Shown here in pieces: positions 1 to 7,358 of a stretch of DNA of 64,000 nucleotides (within the stretch, counting starts at the first letter, position 1; each line of letters opens with the position of its first letter). The translations under genes and the position numbers were made by a program. A model generated the notes under the pieces. It was not told the DNA's origin. It saw only the letters and a program-made list of their open reading frames with translations, and ran no database searches. The stretch is taken from positions 1 through 64,000 of the forward strand of contig CAZGTU010000009.1 in NCBI GenBank assembly GCA_964528675.1, in the 5' to 3' direction. Source of the stretch: CAYRTD01 sp964528675. GTDB taxonomy: Bacteria > Bacteroidota > Bacteroidia > Bacteroidales > GCA-2748055.

Positions 1-1
1 A

Positions 2-97
2 TGTGCTACATTTGTGGGCATTGTGGTATTTGCAGAATTGATTTTGGCCCTTCGATGGTCGCTCAGGGACCGAAGAGAAGAGAAAGGTGAACGGTAG
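2..97 (+). CDS. C-terminal end of a membrane protein (partial)
   Basis: The window opens inside an open frame that runs to a TAG at 95-97. Its 31 residues contain a hydrophobic stretch (FVGIVVFAELILAL) followed by a charged tail rich in Arg and Glu, as in the last transmembrane helix and cytoplasmic tail of a permease. The gene starts outside the window, so the family cannot be named. Because the next gene encodes an isoaspartyl dipeptidase, a peptide or amino-acid transporter would fit, but that is inference from context only. An ATG at position 1 in another frame gives a 29-residue Cys-rich ORF that looks spurious. Confidence 0.45.
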   Translation, partial: CATFVGIVVFAELILALRWSLRDRREEKGER

Positions 98-224
98 AGA
101 GTGGGATAAAAGGATAAACTAATAAACTGAGAAAATCCTCAAACTACCAGGCGAGAATGAATGGTCACTAAGAGGCTATTCAGAAAAGTGTGTCACTAAT
201 GAGCAGAGTAAGCCCTTTTAAGAC

Positions 225-270
225 CATAAACCCTTAAACGATTAAACGATAAACCTTTAAACCTTAAACC
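225..270. repeat. TTAAAC-rich low-complexity leader of iadA
   Basis: Directly before the iadA start lies a stretch in which TAAAC or TTAAAC recurs about every 8-9 bases (six to seven copies). No Shine-Dalgarno sequence is visible. It could be an A/T-rich translation-enhancing leader or a simple repeat. The sequence shows the periodicity; the role is unknown. Confidence 0.5.
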
Positions 271-278
271 TCCTCAAT

Positions 279-1436
279 ATGTTCCTGATCAAAAACACAA
301 ACCTCTACTCCCCCACCTACCTTGGGAAAAAAGACATTCTCCTTGGAGGAGAGAAGATCCTGCGAATCGCAGATAAGATCAATTTTCCGGAAGAGCTGCT
401 TGATGAAGTAATCGATGGAGAAGGAAAAATCCTCATTCCCGGACTCATCGATGGTCATGTGCATATTGCCGGAGCAGGTGGTGAAGGAGGACCGGCCACC
501 CGGACGCCCGAGATGAAACTGGAAAAGATGATAGAGGGAGGTGTGACCACTGTGATTGGCTGCCTGGGAACGGACGGGTTTACCCGTAGTCCTGAGAGTG
601 TATTAATGAAAGTAAAATCCCTTCGCGAACTGGGAGTCTCTGCCTGGATGTGGATCGGAGCTTACCAGGTTCCTACGCCGGGCTTCTTTGGTGATCCGGG
701 AAAAGATATTGCCCTCATTGAAGAAATTATTGGGGCGGGAGAAATATCCATATCCGATCACCGCTCATCCCATGCCTCCGTTGATGAACTGATAAAACTT
801 GCCTCACATGTGCGTGTGGGAGCCATGCTGGGTAGGAAATCCGGCATTATCAATTTTCATATGGGGGATGCAAAAGATCCTTTCCGGACCATTCATGAAA
901 TAGTGGAAAGATCTGAACTAAATTACAAGCAATTCCTGCCCACCCACTGTAATCGAAATCCTCATATTTTTGAAGATTCCAAAAACTACGGCAAGAAAGG
1001 CTGGATAGATCTCACCTCCAGTTCCTATCCCTATTATCCCGATATTGAGGTCAAGCCCTCAAAGGCCATAGCTGAGCTGCTTTCCGCAGGCGTACCGGCA
1101 GAACACATCACCATGACATCCGATGCCAATGGTTCTCTTCCCGATTTTGATGAAGAGGGGAACCTTGTGCGACTGGAAATGGGCGAGCCTGCAAGTATTC
1201 TGAGAGAGATAAGAGATGCGGTAAACCAGGAAAAGGTGGATATGGAAACTGCTTTAAAGGTAGCAACTGCCAATCCTGCCGCCATCTTGAAGCTTCCGGC
1301 CAAAGGAAAGATCGTGGAAAATTATGACGCTGATCTGGTTTTGCTTGATGAAAACATGCAGATTGATACGGTAATAGCGCGCGGCCAGAAAATGATGTAT
1401 GGTGGGGAGCTTCTGAGAAAGGATGCCTATTCGTGA
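279..1436 (+). CDS. iadA: Isoaspartyl dipeptidase (beta-aspartyl-peptidase), amidohydrolase superfamily
   Basis: The 385-residue protein is a metal-dependent amidohydrolase that cleaves isoaspartyl (beta-Asp-X) dipeptides, arising from damaged proteins or from cyanophycin breakdown. Length matches the family (about 390). Visible metal-site elements are the HVH motif (His60, His62), His194 in FHMGD, His223 in THCNR and Asp282 in SDANGS. Aligned by spacing with the E. coli enzyme (His68, His70, Lys162, His201, His230, Asp285), the bridging carboxylated lysine falls on Glu155 in GEISISDHR. A Glu at this place is known in some amidohydrolases and in a subset of IadA proteins. No signal peptide is present, so it is cytoplasmic. 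The preceding gene ends in a membrane helix and may be a transporter. A cyanophycinase lies about 14 kb away (15390-16250) and would supply beta-Asp-Arg. Confidence 0.93.
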   Translation: MFLIKNTNLYSPTYLGKKDILLGGEKILRIADKINFPEELLDEVIDGEGKILIPGLIDGHVHIAGAGGEGGPATRTPEMKLEKMIEGGVTTVIGCLGTDGFTRSPESVLMKVKSLRELGVSAWMWIGAYQVPTPGFFGDPGKDIALIEEIIGAGEISISDHRSSHASVDELIKLASHVRVGAMLGRKSGIINFHMGDAKDPFRTIHEIVERSELNYKQFLPTHCNRNPHIFEDSKNYGKKGWIDLTSSSYPYYPDIEVKPSKAIAELLSAGVPAEHITMTSDANGSLPDFDEEGNLVRLEMGEPASILREIRDAVNQEKVDMETALKVATANPAAILKLPAKGKIVENYDADLVLLDENMQIDTVIARGQKMMYGGELLRKDAYS

Positions 1437-1554
1437 TACAATTGGGATTTCACCATTAGCGACAGATCCTTAAATATGGTTCCAAAAGATGTTTACATTT
1501 TTAAATTCGCATTATGTGAAGAGATGAAAAGCCGGTGGCTGCCCGGAGCAGGAA

Positions 1555-2349
1555 CTAACATTTCCTGCTGACTTGTTTTATAAATTCAATTGAATTGTAA
1601 TTAAAGAGCCCTGGCTGGTCAACATTTACTACATGCCCACAATTGGGAATCACATAAAGAGTTGAATACCTGTGTTTTTTAACCAATTGACGAATACTGG
1701 GTAAAAACATATAATCTTCATCACCCATTATATATAAGGTAGCAATTTTAACTTCAACCTGTCGATACAATCTTAGTAAGGGGTTCAGTTTTGAAGTTAA
1801 TTTATACCAGCGCAAAAACTCTTTTCGATAGAGTTTTTTCGCTTCATTAATAAATAACAAACGAGATTCCTTATGGTCTTTTTTCGGCATAATAATGTAT
1901 GCGAAGAAGTGATATAGCCATATATAAGGGACAATTGATTTGAAAATGTTTCCGAATCGCATCAATATTTGAGAAAGAAAATTCATCTTTATGATAGCAC
2001 CTCCTAATATCATAGAATCTACTCGTTTGGGATACATTTCACCCAATTTTCGAATAAGTATTGATCCAAGGGATATCCCAATAAAATGTGATGATACAAT
2101 TTTTTCCTTGTCCAACACAGCAATAATGTCGTCAACGATCACATTAAAAGTATAGTCTTTATTAAAAGCATGCTTAAATCTCATACTTGATTTTCCATGC
2201 CCGCGCAGATCGACAAGAAGAACGTTAAAATTTTTCGAAAATTCGCGAACCTGTTTAAACCAGATGGATGAACTTCCGCCCGCACCATGCACAAAAGTAA
2301 CCCAAACCTTAGATTCGGAGTGATAATATTTAGTGTAATGAAGTATCAA
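1555..2349 (-). CDS. Alpha/beta-fold hydrolase
   Basis: This 264-residue protein has the layout of an alpha/beta hydrolase: an oxyanion-loop HGAGG motif near residue 21, the DLRGHGKS strand-turn, a GISLGS nucleophile elbow (Ser near residue 96), an Asp in MGDEDY and a C-terminal His in NCGHVVNVDQP. The substrate cannot be read from the sequence; esterases, lipases and dehalogenases share these motifs. A basic and aromatic cap region lies between the nucleophile and the Asp. The frame opens with a TTG at 2349 and there is no better ATG upstream of the HGAGG motif, so the start is uncertain by a few codons. It is convergent with iadA. A short palindrome (1547-1569) overlaps its stop codon. Confidence 0.8.
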   Translation of the reverse strand: MILHYTKYYHSESKVWVTFVHGAGGSSSIWFKQVREFSKNFNVLLVDLRGHGKSSMRFKHAFNKDYTFNVIVDDIIAVLDKEKIVSSHFIGISLGSILIRKLGEMYPKRVDSMILGGAIIKMNFLSQILMRFGNIFKSIVPYIWLYHFFAYIIMPKKDHKESRLLFINEAKKLYRKEFLRWYKLTSKLNPLLRLYRQVEVKIATLYIMGDEDYMFLPSIRQLVKKHRYSTLYVIPNCGHVVNVDQPGLFNYNSIEFIKQVSRKC

Positions 2350-2779
2350 AGAATTTATAATTTAAGTTTATTGAAGCCGTAAAATTATAAATTATTCCCA
2401 TATATCTCCTTCAATGAAGCTCAACCTAAAGAAATTTAACAATGTTGAACAATGAATACAGATGAAGCTTTCTTGACTACAGAATAATCCTATTGTAGGA
2501 ATGGCTAAGTATCATTAATGGCATCTACCAAAATCTGGTGTTCCCACCTCTGAAAGGACCTGCTGGGAACATATTAATATATTTTCTGCTTGTCCCAATG
2601 AGAATAATAATTTTAATCTGTAAACTTAGCGATAGCGATCTCATGAACAGCCAAAGGCTGTGAGTAATCTGTGCCAACATAAATAATAAGTGCGAAACTT
2701 CAGTTACTCATAACTAATTCAACCTAGATAATTAAGCCGGAATTTTTATCTTTCGGGTTCATTAAATACAATTTGGCAG
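2350..2779. other. Non-coding stretch with one small hairpin
   Basis: No convincing gene is present between the alpha/beta hydrolase and the sigma factor. The only structure seen is ACAGCC-AAA-GGCTGT at about 2648-2662, flanked by partly pairing CTCA/GAG. It has no T-tract on either side, so it is not an obvious terminator. A TATCTTTC box near 2747-2754 resembles a degenerate Bacteroidota -7 element upstream of the sigma gene. Confidence 0.4.
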
Positions 2780-3322
2780 GTGACTAACCCGGAATCCATA
2801 TTGATCAGAAGGATAAAAAATGGCGATCAGGAAGCTTTTCGTGATATCTATGATCTTTATAAGGTGAGGGTTTTTTCCTTCGCTTCCCGTTACCTTAACA
2901 ATGAAACTGATATCGAGGAAATCATCCAGGAAGTATTTACCAAATTATGGATCACACGTAAAAGGATAAAAGAAGAATATCTCCTTCACAATTATCTCTT
3001 CACCATCACCAAGAACACCATCCTCCACAAAAAACAAAAACAGCTAAACGAGCAAAAATATCTTGAATATCTCAGAGTCTTTTACACCATCAGCAGTCTT
3101 TCCACCCAGAAAAAAGTGGAATTTAACGAAGTTAGCCAAAAAGTGGATGAAGCAATAGACAAACTACCCGAAAAAAGACGCCGGATCTTCCTGCTTAACC
3201 GAAATGATGGACTAACTTATAAAGAAATAGCCGAAAAACTGGACCTGTCGATAAAAACCGTAGAGGCCCATATGCGCCTGGCGCTTCAGGATCTGAGGCG
3301 GGAGTTGAAGGGGTATTTATAG
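2780..3322 (+). CDS. ECF RNA polymerase sigma-70 factor (FecI-like, Bacteroidota expansion family)
   Basis: The 180-residue protein has the two ECF regions. Region 2 (residues about 10-75) includes the DIEEIIQEVFTKLW core-binding segment. Region 4 (about 120-175) carries the helix-turn-helix with LTYKEIAEKLDLSIKTVEAH. Such factors in Bacteroidota pair with a FecR anti-sigma factor and an STN-domain SusC/TonB-dependent receptor to couple substrate sensing at the outer membrane to transcription. Here FecR (6384) and SusC (7359) follow but only after a 3 kb interruption. The start is a GTG at 2780, four bases after a TTTG. Its stop overlaps the stop of the convergent ATPase gene by 6 bp (3317-3322). 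It is probably partner to the 6384 FecR. Confidence 0.93.
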   Translation: MTNPESILIRRIKNGDQEAFRDIYDLYKVRVFSFASRYLNNETDIEEIIQEVFTKLWITRKRIKEEYLLHNYLFTITKNTILHKKQKQLNEQKYLEYLRVFYTISSLSTQKKVEFNEVSQKVDEAIDKLPEKRRRIFLLNRNDGLTYKEIAEKLDLSIKTVEAHMRLALQDLRRELKGYL

Positions 3323-4471
3323 TTCATTTACCCTTTCAATGAGCTCATCAAGGCTTACCACATCGATACCTTTTTTCATGGGCCAACCTTTATTAGCCGG
3401 GATCACAATAAAGGTCTTATCGGGTGTTATATCGTCAATAGAAAGATAATTCCCTTTCGTCAATGACGGAGAAAAAGAAGATTTACATTCAATAGCAAAT
3501 ACTTTACTATTATAATGCATTACAAAATCTATTTCTGCTCCTGCGCTGGTCCGGTAAAAGTAGATTGTCGAGTCTGGAAAATGAGCATTTAGATTGGAAA
3601 AAACCATTTGCTCCCATAGAGATCCAAATACAGGATTTCCACTTATCTTCTCAAAATCTTTTAGATCCAGAAGCGCATTGGTAATACCGGTATCTGAAAT
3701 GTAAACTTTCGGAGACTTTACCAGGCGCTTTTTAGTATTAATAATATATGGAGGAACAACTTCAAGCATAAAAGTTGCATGTAACAGATCAATGTAATTC
3801 CTTACCGTTACATTACTTACCCCAAGAGAATTCCCGAGTTGTGAATAGTTAACAGTTTGTCCGTTATTCCATGCCAGCATCTGCCAGAGCCTTCTCATTG
3901 TATCAGGGGTAAAACCCGACCATTGCATAAGGTCTCTTTCAAGAAAAGTCATTGTGAAATCCTGCCTCCACTGGAAAGAAATACTATTATCTTTAGATAG
4001 TATGCTCCTCGGAAATCCACCTCTTTCCAGATATTGTTCTATGGTAAAAAGTCCTTTAATTTCATTCCACATAAAAGGAGTTAACCTGTTGTAGGAAACT
4101 CTACCAGCCAATGATTCTGAACTTTGTCTCAGCATGTCTCTTGATGCCGATCCAAGGATAAGAAATTTTCCATTATTTCCCCATTCATCACATAAACTTC
4201 TGATAAGAGGAAATAGTTCAGATTTGCGCTGTATTTCATCAATACAGAAAAGATTTTCTCTTTGAGAACTAAAAAACCATTCCGCATCCTCCAACTTATG
4301 AAGATCTGATGGTCTCTCCAGATCAAGATAAATAACATTTTTAATTTCCTCTGTTATCTTTTTTGCCAGAGTGGATTTCCCACACTGTCTTGGTCCGGTA
4401 ATTGCAGTTACCGGATTGTTTTGAAGTGAAAACAGAACCCTTTCCTCAATATTTCTGGATATATAATTCAT
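3317..4471 (-). CDS. AAA ATPase with DUF4143 domain
   Basis: This is a member of the common AAA_14 + DUF4143 ATPase family of unknown cellular role, often found in accessory islands. From Met at 4471 it has 384 residues: Walker A GPRQCGKST (residues 26-34), Walker B with the DE pair in LFCIDEIQ, sensor region LILGSASRDML, then the DUF4143 part with a winged-helix-like segment (LGVSNVTVRNYIDLL) and a nuclease-like end (EIDFVMHY followed by FAIECK). The E-D-ExK-like arrangement resembles a PD-(D/E)XK site, as is usual in this family. The frame extends to 4531, but the 4471 ATG follows AAGGA and a TAAATTTG promoter box inside a palindrome, so 4471 is preferred. It separates the sigma gene from its FecR partner. 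Confidence 0.88.
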   Translation of the reverse strand: MNYISRNIEERVLFSLQNNPVTAITGPRQCGKSTLAKKITEEIKNVIYLDLERPSDLHKLEDAEWFFSSQRENLFCIDEIQRKSELFPLIRSLCDEWGNNGKFLILGSASRDMLRQSSESLAGRVSYNRLTPFMWNEIKGLFTIEQYLERGGFPRSILSKDNSISFQWRQDFTMTFLERDLMQWSGFTPDTMRRLWQMLAWNNGQTVNYSQLGNSLGVSNVTVRNYIDLLHATFMLEVVPPYIINTKKRLVKSPKVYISDTGITNALLDLKDFEKISGNPVFGSLWEQMVFSNLNAHFPDSTIYFYRTSAGAEIDFVMHYNSKVFAIECKSSFSPSLTKGNYLSIDDITPDKTFIVIPANKGWPMKKGIDVVSLDELIERVNEL

Positions 4472-4479
4472 TCGGTAAT

Positions 4480-4524
4480 TTATCCTTGCAAATTTAAAAT
4501 TATATTTTAGATTTGCAAGGATAA
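4480..4524. promoter_or_regulatory. 45-bp palindrome containing two face-to-face promoters
   Basis: The arms TTATCCTTGCAAAT and ATTTGCAAGGATAA are perfect inverted repeats around an A/T-rich centre that is also nearly symmetrical. On the minus strand the palindrome holds CTTG (4516-4519), a 19-base spacer and TAAATTTG (4489-4496), a fit to the Bacteroidota -33/-7 consensus, driving the ATPase at 4471. On the plus strand it holds CTTG (4485-4488), 19 bases and TAGATTTG (4508-4515), pointing to 4675. A dimeric regulator could cover both promoters at once. Confidence 0.7.
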
Positions 4525-4674
4525 TTAGCATTAATCAGGTAATACACAGGACCCAAAATAACTTCATAAAGCTTCATTTCACATTCAAATTCATTTCATT
4601 CATCGAACTTTTTTGTAATAAAGATCATAAGGGAATTAATTTACATCCTGAATATCTATTAAATTGATGAAATT

Positions 4675-5097
4675 ATGAAAACCCGGAACATCAAGGTTTT
4701 GCTTTTTCAAATACTTGCATGGATCTTTATTGTGGGATTTACGGGTATTTCCATATTCTGGAAAATAAATGACTATGAAACATCTTTAATTCTCACTTCA
4801 GCACTGATATGGATAATTTGGGTAGGTATGGTCTTTTACCTGTTTTATTCATGGCTTGTACCCCGTTACCTTGAGAAGGGCAGAATTTTAAGCTTTTTTG
4901 CCCTGGCACTATTAGCTATTCTTATTTTGCCATTAGTCAGGGGCATATTTATCAAACTTATCATAAGTGACAGTATCTTAGATAGTCTGGCTAAAAAAGA
5001 ATCAAGTTTTTTTATTTCACTTATGAATTGGTTTGCCCAATCTCTTGAAACATTTTTTCATGATTCTCTATCAATTTCAGAAATTTACCTGTCATAG
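4675..5097 (+). pseudogene. Truncated N-terminus of a LytS-type sensor histidine kinase
   Basis: The 140-residue frame starts with four hydrophobic helices (about residues 8-27, 38-60, 73-92 and 108-125). These are separated by a VPRYLEKGR loop typical of the membrane part of Bacteroidota LytS/YehU-type histidine kinases. No kinase core follows: there is no phospho-acceptor His motif and no ATPase domain, and the frame ends in unrelated sequence after about residue 125. No LytTR response regulator is nearby. It is best read as the 5' remnant of a kinase gene cut by insertion or deletion. The alternative is a small four-helix membrane protein in its own right. It may be transcribed from the plus-strand promoter in the 4480-4524 palindrome. 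Confidence 0.55.
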
Positions 5098-5188
5098 TTC
5101 TTTTGGAAATATATCTCCCTCCTGCTGCAAATGCATACTGTGAATTCCGTCTCTAAAATTCTTTTCTTTCTTATTCTTAATGAAATAA

Positions 5189-5304
5189 TGAGGTTGTCTA
5201 AAAAGTTTCGAGTCAATAAATTCAAGTTGCAAATTGAAAGGAGCGATCTTAAAAACAGATTTGTAATAAGTTTCATTGTGTAAGAGACTTTTTAGACAGA
5301 CTCA
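5189..5304. repeat. MITE-like element with 18-bp terminal inverted repeats
   Basis: The ends read TGAGGTTGTCTAAAAAGT (5189-5206) and, as reverse complement of 5287-5304, TGAGTCTGTCTAAAAAGT, so 16 of 18 positions pair. The 116-bp segment has no real ORF. The size and ends look like a non-autonomous insertion-sequence derivative lying just beyond the truncated kinase. No clear target-site duplication was seen. Confidence 0.55.
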
Positions 5305-5431
5305 TTTTATTGATTATTTTTTATAACCGGTGTAGACAAAAAAATCTAAAATTGAATTCAACTTGCTCTTTGGAAAGAGAAATTCATGAAAAAAAGCATA
5401 AATTAAAACTGAACTTTGTTACATTATTCGT

Positions 5432-5439
5432 TAACTTTG
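5432..5439 (+). promoter_or_regulatory. TAnnTTTG -7 box for the toxin gene
   Basis: TAACTTTG matches the Bacteroidota -7 consensus and lies exactly 4 bases before the GTG start at 5444, so transcription should begin at or next to the start codon. No good -33 element is seen about 20 bases upstream. Confidence 0.45.
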
Positions 5440-5443
5440 TCTG

Positions 5444-5794
5444 GTGGAGAGAAAACGAAATCTGATATATTTCAAAGAATACTTTTGGGAATTCTTCAAT
5501 AGTCAGACGGAGAAAACAAAAGACAAAATTGATTACGTTCTTTACCTCATAACAGTTGCAGATAAGATACCAGGAAAGTTTTTTGAACGAATGACTGGTT
5601 ATGAAGGCTTGTTTGCAATCCGGATTGAATTTGAAAGCAATATCTATCGTATATTTTGCTGCTTTGACAGAGACGATATAGTTGTGTTATTCAATGGTTT
5701 TCAGAAGAAGACACAGAAAACACCAAAAAAAGAAATTGAAAAAGCAATGCGGATAAAGAAGGAGTATTTCGATTATAAACAGGAAAGCAAATAA
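5444..5794 (+). CDS. RelE/HigB-like mRNA-interferase toxin
   Basis: The 116-residue protein fits the phage-derived Gp49/HigB-like toxin family. It has an N-terminal helical segment, a GYEGLFAIRIEFESNIYRIF beta-strand core with alternating Arg residues, then FNGFQKKTQKTPKKEIEKA, the conserved Lys-rich segment of these ribosome-dependent RNases. It starts at a GTG, with no ATG available before the conserved region. An XRE-family antitoxin gene follows after only 3 bases, the toxin-first order usual for HigBA. The pair probably stabilises the accessory block between the sigma and anti-sigma genes. Toxicity and partner specificity are inferred from family membership. Confidence 0.88.
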   Translation: MERKRNLIYFKEYFWEFFNSQTEKTKDKIDYVLYLITVADKIPGKFFERMTGYEGLFAIRIEFESNIYRIFCCFDRDDIVVLFNGFQKKTQKTPKKEIEKAMRIKKEYFDYKQESK

Positions 5795-5797
5795 AAA

Positions 5798-6088
5798 ATG
5801 AAAAATATAAAAACATTTGATGAACATCTGGATAGTAGATATGGAAAGATTGGCTCCGAAAAACGGACTGAATTCGAAATAAAAGCCAAAGCATTTGCCA
5901 TTGGAGAAATCTTACGGGAAGCCAGAAAAGAAGCACACATGACCCAGGAGCAACTCGCACATAAGACCGGGACACGAAAAAGTTTTATTTCCAGAATAGA
6001 GAATGGCCACAGCGATATACAATTATCAACCCTGTACCGCCTTGTTGAAATTGGATTTGGGAAAAAACTTAATCTGAGGATTGATTGA
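5798..6088 (+). CDS. XRE-family HTH antitoxin (HigA-like)
   Basis: The 96-residue protein has a helix-turn-helix of the Cro/C1 type in its C-terminal half: MTQEQLAHKTGTRKSFISRI followed by ENGHSDIQLSTLYRL. The N-terminal half, with the FDEHLDSRYGKIG segment, is typical of antitoxins paired with Gp49/HigB toxins and contacts the toxin. It lies 3 bases after the toxin gene and is almost certainly cotranscribed with it. In this family the antitoxin, alone or with toxin, binds the operon promoter and represses it. No clear operator palindrome was recognised upstream of 5444. Confidence 0.9.
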   Translation: MKNIKTFDEHLDSRYGKIGSEKRTEFEIKAKAFAIGEILREARKEAHMTQEQLAHKTGTRKSFISRIENGHSDIQLSTLYRLVEIGFGKKLNLRID

Positions 6089-6383
6089 CGTGACTTGAGT
6101 AAAGATCAAGCGACTCCACTCCAATACGCCCAGCAATTCAATTTCCTCTCTGTGTATACTCCGTGTATACTCTGCGTCCTCTGTGTTCCATCTTCCCAGT
6201 GCCCTCCCAGAGCAAAGCGACTCCCATACGCCCTGCTATTCACATTCCCCTCAGGCCCCCTAAAGATCATCCATATCGAAGATACCTCAATCTCATTTCT
6301 CAATCTCACCCTGATTAAGGGTATCTTCTCCCCAAACGGTAAATACTTATAACAAACACGAAAAAATCATACTCGAACACCCA
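6089..6383. other. Non-coding spacer with CTCTGTGT-type simple repeats
   Basis: About 295 bases without a credible gene; the open frame here (6095-6352) has a composition unlike its neighbours. The first half is C-rich on the plus strand and contains tandem GTGTATACTC and CTCTGTGT/CTCTGCGT words (6151-6190), a simple-repeat type seen between genes in many bacterial genomes. The promoter of the FecR-SusCD operon should lie here, but no clear ECF promoter was identified. Confidence 0.4.
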
Positions 6384-6386
6384 GTG

Positions 6387-7340
6387 ATGAAAATACCCCA
6401 AAAAATAAGAAAAGCCCTCAAGAAACAGAAGCTGGACCCAAACACAAAAAAACAGCTCCTGAAAAGCAGTTTTTCTGAAGAAATGATGCGCACCCAATGG
6501 CTTGATGCAGAAAAAAACAAGGTGCAAGCCGCTGAACCGGATTACGAAAAGGTCTGGCAAAGAATTAGCGAAACGGTCGAATCGGAAAATCAAACCAGAA
6601 CCCTGAGGCTTAAAACCGTTCTCAGATACGCTGCTGTGCTGGCAATCGGCATTATCAGCTATCTGGCAGGACTATATATCGGAGGTCTTGAAAAAACCGA
6701 CCAGGTACTCCAGGTGGCCCAGACTCCCCCGGGTGCTATTTCCGAAATACGTCTGCCTGACAATTCCAGGCTCTGGCTCAATGCTCAAAGTTCAGTTGAA
6801 TATGATAATGATTTCGGTATCAATCACCGGAACCTCAACATTACCGGTGAAGCATATTTCGATGTAGCAGAAAATAAAGACCTTCCCTTTACGGTGAATG
6901 TGAAAGAAAATAAAGTAGTAGCCCTCGGCACGGAATTCTATGTTAGTGCCTATGAATATAATGAAATGATATCGTCAGGATTGATTTCAGGAAAGATCAG
7001 GATCGAAACGGAAAAGGAAACTATTGTTTTGAATAATCCCGGAGCAGCCTCCTTTAATCTTAACAAGGGCTCCCTGATTTCAAAAGGAAACCTCGAACCT
7101 TCCCATTATGAGTGGAAGAATGGAAAACTGATTTTTAATAACACATCACTACAGGAATTATCCTATCGACTCTCTAACTGGTACAACCATGATATTAAGG
7201 TTGAAGAAAGCATAAAAGATCAAAAATTCACCCTCAGGATAGAGGATGAAAACATAAACGAGGTTTTGGAACTGATAAAACTGGCTTCCGATCTCGAATA
7301 TAAAACCACCGATACCGGTTATTACATATATTCAAATTGA
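6387..7340 (+). CDS. FecR-family anti-sigma factor
   Basis: The protein of 317 residues (ATG at 6387; a GTG three bases earlier is also possible) has the FecR layout. There is a cytoplasmic N-terminal part (about 1-70), one transmembrane helix with AAVLAIGIISYLAGLYIGG (about 75-94), the periplasmic FecR domain (about 105-205, with the LPDNSRLWLNAQSSVEY and GEAYFDV signatures) and a C-terminal DUF4974 domain (about 235-317). It should hold an ECF sigma factor inactive until the STN domain of the cognate SusC signals substrate. The STN-containing SusC starts 18 bases downstream; the likely sigma factor is at 2780. In most such loci the two regulators are adjacent; here they are about 3 kb apart. 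Confidence 0.94.
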   Translation: MKIPQKIRKALKKQKLDPNTKKQLLKSSFSEEMMRTQWLDAEKNKVQAAEPDYEKVWQRISETVESENQTRTLRLKTVLRYAAVLAIGIISYLAGLYIGGLEKTDQVLQVAQTPPGAISEIRLPDNSRLWLNAQSSVEYDNDFGINHRNLNITGEAYFDVAENKDLPFTVNVKENKVVALGTEFYVSAYEYNEMISSGLISGKIRIETEKETIVLNNPGAASFNLNKGSLISKGNLEPSHYEWKNGKLIFNNTSLQELSYRLSNWYNHDIKVEESIKDQKFTLRIEDENINEVLELIKLASDLEYKTTDTGYYIYSN

Positions 7341-7358
7341 AAGTAAAATCATTAAAAT

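Noticed and set aside
1..90. 29-codon Cys-rich ORF starting at the first base
   Set aside because: The alternative frame (2-97) encodes a convincing membrane-helix C-terminus; both cannot be coding.
1547..1569. Palindrome AGCAGGAA/TTCCTGCT at the end of the alpha/beta hydrolase gene
   Set aside because: It overlaps the stop codon and has no T-tract, so it is not supported as a terminator; an 8-bp stem can occur by chance.
6095..6352. 85-codon open frame after the HigA-like gene
   Set aside because: Composition is unlike neighbouring genes, it contains simple repeats, it has no domain and no start signal. Treated as intergenic.
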